Source: a virus
DNA length: 44,795 nucleotides
IMG/VR virus record: IMGVR_UViG_3300025154_000173
Coordinates: 1-44,795 of that record
Reading direction: 5' to 3' (one strand)
How positions within the stretch are numbered: the first letter of the stretch is position 1; each line of letters opens with the position of its first letter. The notes below the pieces were generated by a model, which had not been told where the DNA came from, ran no database searches, and was given only the letters and a program-made list of their open reading frames with translations. Of this stretch, positions 39,524 through 44,795 are shown one piece after another. The position numbers and the translations under genes were made by a program.

Positions 39524-39570
39524 AATTATTGCTACGTAGAAAACCTAGAAAGAATCTACAAAGCATATAG
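38719..39570 (+). CDS. Intron-encoded LAGLIDADG homing endonuclease
   Basis: 283 residues from ATG 38719, placed after the intron core; an upstream in-frame ATG lies inside P7. Residues 1-45 look like a SANT/helix-turn-helix domain (EWTNDEVEYLKINYPFG). The two LAGLIDADG helices are YILGLLWSDG near residue 72 and FISGIFDGDG near 170, each ending in the metal-binding acid. The last 15 codons overlap exon 2 of the host gene in another frame, and the stop is TAG. Confidence 0.88.
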   Translation: MEWTNDEVEYLKINYPFGTRATLCSKLNRAFSTIQCKAKRLKIQRQRHNTFDLDFKYFDKIDSNSKAYILGLLWSDGCLTNKDKVISISLIDREPIEYIKKELKYTGPIFTKSYKTKVSKIIKQKYVLRLSSTYLVYALKVLGLHADKSSSITFPKLHKSYNSAFISGIFDGDGYIHMPTLLKKWRTSRKIGFAGNYAMMETIKSILIEKGFPNVMIQKNDKHSTTYRIIYVCKYVELFWKKVYSKAPFRILRKETKFIIDNEIVQNNELLLRRKPRKNLQSI

Positions 39571-40150
39571 TAAGAAGATACAAGCGAACTATGAAATAGC
39601 ACTTGCAACTCCTGAACTATTTGGGGCACAACTTAACAATGAATATAGAAAACTGAGAAACTCGAAATCTGACAAATGGAAACGACTTGGAAAGTTACCT
39701 GTACGGATCTATGGATCTGGAGATTACATTCCTGGTCACTTGAAATTCTTAAATATTTTAAACTTTAAATTCTACCTAATAAGCAAATCTCTAACTTCCC
39801 CGCTTATGGAGAACCAATTAAATGAGTTACTTAAATTGGTTCTCCATAAGCGGGGAAGTTAGAGATTTGATGAAAAAAATCTAAAACATTACGCACACGC
39901 TGTTAAGTTCTTTGGGAAGGATAGAATAACATTTGCTTTCACAGGGAAGCCAAAAGAGTTCGAAGTCCTGAAAGAAAAATTTAACATCTTTTTTAATACT
40001 AGCGATAAAAAGCTAGATAAGATTTATACTAGAAAATTTAAAGAACAGTGTCCTTGCGACTCAGGTGTACTCGCATCAAAGGAGGCTTGCTCACATTGTA
40101 ATAAATGTTGGCGGTCTAGCCTGACTTCTGGTCACACATGGAACACTTAA
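39524..40150 (+). CDS. Gp88-like protein, exon 2, with in-frame TAG
   Basis: 208 codons plus TAA, starting NYCYVENLERIYKAYSKK. PVRIYGSGDYIPGHLKFLN and FYLISKSLT match the phage Gp88 family's V-R-I-x-x-S-G-D and Y-x-x-S-x-S strands, and CPCDSGVL...CSHCNKCWRSS supplies a C-terminal cysteine cluster. A TAG stands in frame at 39860-39862 inside the right arm of a 36-bp inverted repeat; FDEKNLKHY follows in the same frame. Spliced and suppressed, the protein has 236 residues. Gp88 function is unknown. Confidence 0.75.
39784..39869. repeat. 36-bp perfect inverted repeat inside the Gp88-like exon
   Basis: 39784-39819 and 39834-39869 are exact reverse complements (36 of 36), separated by 14 bases. 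The left arm fits the protein family sequence (KSLTSPLMENQ); the right arm introduces the in-frame TAG. It would form a very stable RNA hairpin. Origin by template switching, a mobile palindrome, or assembly error cannot be told apart here. Confidence 0.9.
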
Positions 40151-40165
40151 GTTTTTTTTAATTTT

Positions 40166-40190
40166 GTGGTATAAGAAAAACGTAGTAGAG
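40166..40190 (+). promoter_or_regulatory. Phage-type promoter motif copy 5
   Basis: GTGGTATAAGAAAAACGTAG, directly upstream of the long structured noncoding region. Confidence 0.65.
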
Positions 40191-40958
40191 GCAATAGCTT
40201 CTTTTTTAAACTACAAATGGTAGGATGTTCGTAGATCAATTTATTTCCTACCAAACTTTCTTTGGTATTATGGCTAGCGTATCGCTAGCCTCCAAAGGTA
40301 CGAATTCTATGGGATGCCAATTCCTTCGGAATCGGGAGAAACACTGAAAAACACAGACACCCGATTCATCCAGGAATTGGGGAGCCATAGAATTCGAAAC
40401 AAAACTGCATGCATATGCAACCCGAGCTGCTACTAGATCTAACAACGTTAGCGCCGCCGCGGCACTGGGACCAGATCCAGCACGCGTTCGAAACCCGCGG
40501 ACCATCACGGCCAGAGCATGGCCAGAGCTCATCATGATAAGGACCAGCGCTCCGATTTAAAGACGTCCTTAAGAGACCACTAAGGGATAGGATCCTGAGG
40601 CATCGCACGGGCAGGACCAGAAGTCATCGATGGGAGCAACCGAAGCTAGCCTTCAGGACACAGTACTATACTGGGTAACACACGCAGCATACCTTCTATT
40701 TAAAAGAAAAGAGTACGAACATCAATTTCAGTTCAAAAAATAAACATTAGAAATATAAAAAATAGAGGACTGCCAGCGGTCCTCTCTTCTTCTAGTTAAT
40801 GAAAAATTAAGCCTCTCGCCAACTGCATACATCTATGGTTTTGCGTAATCTTTCAGAAGATTCCGACAAACCCACCGATTTCTGCACTTGACTCAAGGGC
40901 ATGTAATGTTTACGAAAGAAAAGGGCAACCTTTTCTTTCTTTTTTATGTTAGTTTTCG
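40180..40958 (+). ncRNA. Large structured noncoding RNA (about 780 bases)
   Basis: No protein-like frame on either strand. GC content is clearly higher than in surrounding genes between about 40270 and 40680. Nested long stems: GGTAGGA/TCCTACC (40219/40246); CTTTGG/CCAAAG (40260/40292) enclosing an 8-bp hairpin with a TAT loop; CGAATTCTATGG/CCATAGAATTCG (40301-40312/40385-40396), inside it CCAATTCC/GGAATTGG and GAATCGGG/CCCGATTC; then TGCAT/ATGCA, CTAAC/GTTAG, CCGCGG/CCGCGG, CCTTA/TAAGG, TCCTGAGGC/GCC(T)TCAGGA and CAGTA/TACTG. A hairpin AGAGGAC/GTCCTCT (40764-40785) may end a shorter form. Size, structure and phage setting recall ornate RNAs such as GOLLD and ROOL, but I cannot confirm a family. 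Confidence 0.72.
40914..40946 (+). terminator. Strong terminator of the large RNA
   Basis: Perfect 11-bp stem GAAAGAAAAGG/CCTTTTCTTTC with a GCAA loop and a seven-T tail. Confidence 0.92.
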
Positions 40959-40990
40959 TATATTGATATATAATATAATCAAAAGTTAAA

Positions 40991-42283
40991 ATGAAGCCTA
41001 AACTTCTAATTTGGTCCGACTTCGTAGCACCTACAGGTTTTGGAAATGTTGCAAAAAACCTATTCGATAAGATGCACGAACGTTTTGACGTTTCAGTGGT
41101 TGCTATTAACTACTATGGCAACTCCCGCTATGACTCCAGTAAATACTTCGTGTACTCCGCATCGAAGGATGATCTATTTAATAAACGAACTCTTTTTAAA
41201 GTTATTAAGGAAGATAAACCCGATTTAATAATTTTATTTCAAGATAGTTTTAATATTGCAGAAATCTTACCTACGATAAAAAACTTAAGTCCTGCTTCAA
41301 AAATAATTTCCTACTTTCCTGTAGATGCTCCAGACTTCTCTCCTGCATGGCAGGGTGTTTTGTTGCTATCTGATGCTGTAATTACTTATACGGACTGGGC
41401 AATAAATGTTGTAAAAAATACTGTGCCTGGATATATAAAAGAGATTTTTAAATTATATCATGGTGTAGATCAAGATGTTTTTAAACCTACTTCAGAGGAT
41501 CGTATAGATAATTTACGCAAAGAAGCTGGATGGGAGAATAAGTTTGTTATATGTAATGTAAACAGATTTCAACCGCGTAAAGCAGTTCCACTTTCTGTGA
41601 GAGCCTTTTCAATGTTTGCATTTGGTTATAAAGTTTGTAAGTGTGGTAATTGGTATCCAATACACAGAACTACCTGTGATATGAACGGGTGTTTAGAGTC
41701 AGATGTTCTAAAGGTGGTAAATGATGTCAAAACAGATGTGTACTACTACTTACATATGAACGCTAGCGAGCATGGAATGGGTCTATCACGCACAGACTCT
41801 TTACAACATCACTTAATTGTATCAGGTTTCAAGGATGCACATTATAATAAACTAATAGGTATTAATTCTCGTGATCTTTATGTAGACCCTGTAGAAGAGT
41901 CTGTTATAAACGATATATACAATTGTAGTAATGTTAACATTACAACGACTAGTGGAGAAGGGTTTGGTTTGTCGCTTATTGAAGCAGCAGCTACAGGAAC
42001 TCGTTCTATTGCTCCTAATAATTCTGCAATCCCAGAGGTATTAAAAGGTACTGGGCATTTAGTTAATAACGTGGCAGTTTTTAGCCATCAACTTGATAAT
42101 GCGTTTATGAGACCAGTCGTAGACGTGAGAGGAGTAGTAATAGCACTTAACAAAGAGTATGAGCTATGGAAAGAAAACGGTAAGAAAAAGGTTTTAGATT
42201 TTAATTGCCTTGCGTTAGTTAAAGAGCATTACGATTGGAATAAGATAAGAGAGCAGTTAAATAAAATCATTAATGAACTATAA
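40991..42283 (+). CDS. GT4-type glycosyltransferase with zinc insert
   Basis: 430 residues, GT-B fold. The N-terminal Rossmann half has SDFVAPTGFGNVAKNL, and the C-terminal half NVNRFQPRKAVPLSVRAF and TTTSGEGFGLSLIEAAATG, the E-x7-E region of family 4 transferases. Between them a C-K-C-G-N-W...C-D-M-N-G-C segment near residue 215 looks like an inserted zinc knuckle. It probably glycosylates virion or host-surface targets. Its stop overlaps the next ATG. Confidence 0.82.
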   Translation: MKPKLLIWSDFVAPTGFGNVAKNLFDKMHERFDVSVVAINYYGNSRYDSSKYFVYSASKDDLFNKRTLFKVIKEDKPDLIILFQDSFNIAEILPTIKNLSPASKIISYFPVDAPDFSPAWQGVLLLSDAVITYTDWAINVVKNTVPGYIKEIFKLYHGVDQDVFKPTSEDRIDNLRKEAGWENKFVICNVNRFQPRKAVPLSVRAFSMFAFGYKVCKCGNWYPIHRTTCDMNGCLESDVLKVVNDVKTDVYYYLHMNASEHGMGLSRTDSLQHHLIVSGFKDAHYNKLIGINSRDLYVDPVEESVINDIYNCSNVNITTTSGEGFGLSLIEAAATGTRSIAPNNSAIPEVLKGTGHLVNNVAVFSHQLDNAFMRPVVDVRGVVIALNKEYELWKENGKKKVLDFNCLALVKEHYDWNKIREQLNKIINEL

Positions 42284-42474
42284 TGGAAGAGGTATTTAGA
42301 ATAGATAGCAGAGGTAATATTGGGCTTGGAACTGTTAACCCAACCGCAAAACTTTATGTATCCTCCAGACCTTTCTATGCTACACGTGCAGATTTAAACG
42401 ACGTATGTGAAGTAATTATAAACATGATAAAATTATTACAAGATGAAATCAGAGAAATTAATGGACATGGATAA
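42283..42474 (+). CDS. Small tail-fibre-like protein
   Basis: 63 residues. RIDSRGNIGLGTVNPTAKLYV is close to the G-N-x-G-I-G-T-x-x-P-x-x-K-L-x-V repeat common in tail-fibre proteins just before chaperone domains. The C-terminus is a helix (IINMIKLLQDEIREI) that could trimerise. Coupled to the glycosyltransferase by TAATG. Confidence 0.65.
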   Translation: MEEVFRIDSRGNIGLGTVNPTAKLYVSSRPFYATRADLNDVCEVIINMIKLLQDEIREINGHG

Positions 42475-42685
42475 AGGTGGAATAACTTTTCCCAGCGAAG
42501 GTGGTTTGACTATAAAAGGGAATACAAGCTATGCAAACTCAAATATATTCGTACCTCCTCCTAAAGTCGTAACCGAACCTATCTCAGCAGAGGAATTCAA
42601 AAAAGTGTTAGATCCCATACTGGCTATGCTAACGTTGTTATATGATGAACTACAAGAACTTAAAAAGAAAAAAGAGGACATTTAG
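42461..42685 (+). CDS. Small fibre- or neck-like protein ending in TAG
   Basis: 74 residues from ATG 42461 (GAGA upstream); an in-frame ATG at 42443 is also possible. Glycine-rich start (GGITFPSEGGLTIKGN), then a C-terminal helix (FKKVLDPILAMLTLLYDEL) similar in style to the previous protein. Ends in TAG within a terminator loop; the overlap with convergent sequence argues that TAG stops here. Confidence 0.6.
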   Translation: MDMDKGGITFPSEGGLTIKGNTSYANSNIFVPPPKVVTEPISAEEFKKVLDPILAMLTLLYDELQELKKKKEDI

Positions 42686-42692
42686 TCCTCTT
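42672..42692. terminator. Bidirectional terminator between convergent genes
   Basis: AAGAGGAC pairs with GTCCTCTT around ATTTA, which carries the end of one gene and the TAA of the other. Confidence 0.8.
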
Positions 42693-42861
42693 CTTCATAC
42701 CAAATAGTTGTAACAGCCCTACCTAATCGATCATATGCGAATTCCTCGCGTGTGACGATGTACTTAGGGTTGTTTATTATATGCTCGTACTTCTCACGTT
42801 CTTCAGTTTCATCAAGGATGAACTTACGAACCCGCTTTAACGTCGAATCCTTTACCTTCAT
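42682..42861 (-). CDS. Small hypothetical protein
   Basis: 59 residues from ATG 42861, behind AGAGGAAGATA on the minus strand. Charged, helix then a strand pair (EFAYDRLGRAVTTIWYEEED). Starts inside the end of the gene upstream. Resembles small phage neighbours of portal genes only in position. Confidence 0.6.
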   Translation of the reverse strand: MKVKDSTLKRVRKFILDETEEREKYEHIINNPKYIVTREEFAYDRLGRAVTTIWYEEED

Positions 42862-43012
42862 TATCTTCCTCTGGTTCCTTATCAATTAATTCCCATTCTA
42901 GTGAATTTGCAGTTTTAACCATTTCTTCTTGGTCTGCAAGTGGAACGCGCTTGATCTCGCTTGTTTCCACATTTTTAAATATATTGTAAGTTCCGTATTT
43001 CTCCATGCTCAT
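42824..43012 (-). CDS. Small acidic hypothetical protein
   Basis: 62 residues with KYGTYNIFKNVETSEIKRVPLADQEE, a pattern of small phage proteins with one beta sheet, and an acidic C-terminus (KEPEEDNEGKGFD). AAGG lies 12 bases upstream of the ATG. Ends in TAA. Confidence 0.6.
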   Translation of the reverse strand: MSMEKYGTYNIFKNVETSEIKRVPLADQEEMVKTANSLEWELIDKEPEEDNEGKGFDVKAGS

Positions 43013-43039
43013 ATTTTTTTACCTTAAAAATTTTGATAT

Positions 43040-44795
43040 TTACACTGAACCTTTTGTAGGCCCATGCTTTTTCTTACTATCATCTTTAGTTTGTTTTACT
43101 TTATCGCCTTCACGTTTTCCAGGTCCTTTATGATTAGGAGCTTTCCCATTCTTGGGTTTACCTTGTCCTTGTGGTTGTGCAAGCTCTGGCATCATTTGCA
43201 TCATCTGCGCTTGATACATTGTCATACGTTCCATTACCATTGTAAAGGTAATTGGCATTTTTTTCTGTAGTTCCATTAGTTTCTGTTGTTGGAATTCTAC
43301 TGGTAAGTTAAGGAGTTCTATAGCATACTTGTCAATAAGTCTATAAGGATCTTCTGGAATGCTTCCATTTTCTTGAGCTATCTCATTCTCGAATAACTCT
43401 GCCTTAGCTCTGAACTGTTCATCAGTCATAGCTTTTTGAGCACGCGCTTGGTAAACGGCAAGTATAACTTGTGCCTTACCTTGACCTTCCGCTTGTTTCT
43501 CTGAGTCTTTAACCATGTCTTCCAGAGAGGATAACCTGCTCTTACGAAGTGTTTCATTCTCTTCTTCTGAGTCATAACCAAATTCGTCAAGTAGTTTAGG
43601 ATCAGATATTTTACCAGTTGCATTAAGTTGTATCGCGAGTTGTTTAGCTTCGCTATCATCTGCCATTTTAAATTTCTTAAATGAAACTTTGACTTCTGGA
43701 TACCCAAGTAGTCCTGTAAGTTTAGGTAGTAAAAAGTAATTCAAGAAATCACCAAGAAACTCTCGATAGTTTATAAAACCATTTTCGATAATTCTTAGTG
43801 AGACTGATGAGCCAGTCCAACTAGCTCCCCCTTTAATAAATTCAAGAGGAACACCTAACGAGTTAATAATACTTTCTTCCGTGAATTTCATTTCAGGAGT
43901 AACCATTAACATTTTAGCATTGCCGCCTAATTCTTGATACTGCATTGGAATAGGAAATATCGCTATATGGTTAGGGTCAAGCTTCCATTTTTTAATGGTC
44001 TGCTCAACTTCCCCTCTCCACTTGCCAAGATTCATTTGCGTGAAGGGGTCCATCGTAGCTGTATTTGCTGGGCTAATAGTTTTTTTAGGAACCATATGGT
44101 CATTAGCAATAGCTTCATTACCTTTTCTAAGAATCTGTAAATAGTAAATTTCTTTTAATGCAGGTAATATCATCGGGATACCAAATCCCATGTCTTCTTC
44201 GGCAAGGCTCGGATATTTAATATGATACAGGTTATCAGGTTCTAGTTCTATCTTCTGATTCTTTTTTAAAGCTTCTAAGAACACAAGTGGCGTATCTTTA
44301 AGAATAACAGTATTGCCTGCTATTATTTGTGCTTTAATCTTATTTGGAATTGAATAGTAGTATGTAGCTGATCCTGTAATTGGATTGAAATCTATGTCTA
44401 TATTATCAGGTGACCATCTAACCAGTCTAAAATTATTAATAGATTTTATAGGCTCGTCAATTGCTGTAAAGAAAACATTATCTTTTCCACAAACAGGGCA
44501 ATTTCCATGAAACTCGTAGTTACGAAGTTTCAGTTTTTTTACAGACTCATATTGGTTCTGTTCTCCACATGCTGAACATTTTAAGAATCTTTTTGTTTTT
44601 AAGAACGTAGAAATAAAAACGTTACCATAGGTATAATAATCCAACCCAACTTCTATAAGAAAAGATTTAATACGAAGTTTATTATTTAAAACTTCTGACA
44701 ATTCTTTTTTAGTTTTTTGATCTATGCTGGAATCAAATAATAAGTCTGTTATTGGATACGTAGCTAACTTAGTTATTACATTACGTAACCAGCCA
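43040..44795 (-). CDS. Portal protein, N-terminus beyond the window
   Basis: The frame is open to the window edge (GWLRNVITKLATYPITDLLF...), so the start lies outside; an internal TTG at 44701 is not needed as start. Features: GLDYYTYGNVFISTF, a zinc-knuckle-like CSACG...CPVCG near the visible N-terminal third, FGIPMILPALKEIYYLQILRKGNEA, LGVPLEFIKGGASWTGSSVSLRI and NGFINYREFLGDFLNYFLLPKL, the order seen in myovirus-type portals. The C-terminus is glutamine-, then lysine-rich. Portals form the dodecameric DNA channel of the head. Confidence 0.82.
   Translation of the reverse strand, partial: GWLRNVITKLATYPITDLLFDSSIDQKTKKELSEVLNNKLRIKSFLIEVGLDYYTYGNVFISTFLKTKRFLKCSACGEQNQYESVKKLKLRNYEFHGNCPVCGKDNVFFTAIDEPIKSINNFRLVRWSPDNIDIDFNPITGSATYYYSIPNKIKAQIIAGNTVILKDTPLVFLEALKKNQKIELEPDNLYHIKYPSLAEEDMGFGIPMILPALKEIYYLQILRKGNEAIANDHMVPKKTISPANTATMDPFTQMNLGKWRGEVEQTIKKWKLDPNHIAIFPIPMQYQELGGNAKMLMVTPEMKFTEESIINSLGVPLEFIKGGASWTGSSVSLRIIENGFINYREFLGDFLNYFLLPKLTGLLGYPEVKVSFKKFKMADDSEAKQLAIQLNATGKISDPKLLDEFGYDSEEENETLRKSRLSSLEDMVKDSEKQAEGQGKAQVILAVYQARAQKAMTDEQFRAKAELFENEIAQENGSIPEDPYRLIDKYAIELLNLPVEFQQQKLMELQKKMPITFTMVMERMTMYQAQMMQMMPELAQPQGQGKPKNGKAPNHKGPGKREGDKVKQTKDDSKKKHGPTKGSV

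Noticed and set aside
40248-40608. Minus-strand reading frames of 80-95 codons in the noncoding region
   Set aside because: They lie within the GC-rich stem-forming segment, have alanine/serine/arginine-biased composition unlike the neighbours, and no ribosome site; structure explains the sequence better.
40260-40680. Cluster of 6-base palindromes resembling a cloning polylinker
   Set aside because: Many of the palindromes fall inside nested long stems that pair at a distance, and the region is flanked by phage-type signals; a structured RNA explains it without a vector origin.
3415-42685. Full reassignment of TAG to an amino acid
   Set aside because: At least seven genes end in TAG (3415, 15008, 19515, 19553 minus, 26011 minus, 39568, 42683), several directly at terminators, where readthrough would make little sense. 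Partial suppression fits better.
1-44795. CRISPR array or insertion sequence
   Set aside because: No regularly spaced direct repeats and no transposase or terminal inverted repeats with target duplication were seen; the 36-bp palindrome has no associated gene.

Overview
This window is a piece of a large (jumbo-class) tailed-phage genome. The DNA is AT-rich and densely packed, with many TAATG/ATGA stop-start overlaps. It carries about a dozen phage tRNA genes, two self-splicing-type introns with homing endonucleases, an rIIB homologue, a portal protein, and a single 2007-residue protein that joins the beta and beta' subunits of a cellular-type RNA polymerase. The host cannot be named from the sequence; it should read ordinary -35/-10 promoters, because two good ones (17-base spacers) face the minus-strand genes.

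Layout. 1-10.3 kb (+): rIIB, an isochorismatase-like hydrolase, tRNAs (Val, Asp, Pro, Ala, Arg, Trp, Tyr, an amber suppressor and several aberrant ones), an RRM protein, a VWA protein, a Pth2-like peptidyl-tRNA hydrolase with an in-frame amber codon, a free-standing endonuclease, a low-molecular-weight phosphatase and a five-member paralogue family. 10.3-10.85 kb: tandem array of four closed-stem structured RNAs. 10.86-15.0 kb (+): small proteins, a cold-shock protein, a ClpP-like protease and a DHH-type phosphoesterase. 15.0-18.4 kb (-): proteins that look virion-associated (2H phosphoesterase, HExxH metallopeptidase, DUF5662-like). 18.4-21.1 kb: divergently arranged unknown protein, SNF2-like helicase and a tiny gene. 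21.1-32.4 kb (-): RelA/SpoT-like protein, endonuclease, LigD-type ligase, cytidylyltransferase, methyltransferase-like, LicD-like, small proteins and the fused RNA polymerase. 32.4-36.6 kb (+): MoxR ATPase and a VWA partner split by an intron. 36.6-38.4 kb: retron-type reverse transcriptase with a candidate msr-msd RNA. 38.4-40.15 kb: a Gp88-like CxxxCxxC protein split by a group I intron and carrying a 36-bp perfect inverted repeat. 40.16-40.96 kb: a roughly 780-base highly structured noncoding RNA with its own phage-type promoter motif and terminator. 41.0-42.7 kb (+): glycosyltransferase and tail-fibre-like small proteins. 42.7-44.8 kb (-): small proteins and the portal protein, cut by the window edge.

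How it fits together. A motif, TGGTATAAGAA, occurs five times, always in noncoding DNA and always pointing into a plus-strand gene or RNA; it is the best candidate promoter for the phage polymerase. The polymerase gene itself sits behind a sigma70-like promoter. Translation is supplemented by tRNAs, a CTA-anticodon tRNA and Pth2; Pth2 and the Gp88-like gene each contain one in-frame TAG, although at least seven other genes end in TAG, so TAG is at most suppressed, not reassigned. Several unrelated minus-strand enzymes start with MGKFF/MGKYF/MFKxAE-like N-termini, reminiscent of a capsid-targeting tag. The LicD-like, TagD-like and glycosyltransferase genes suggest surface-polymer or virion glycan decoration.
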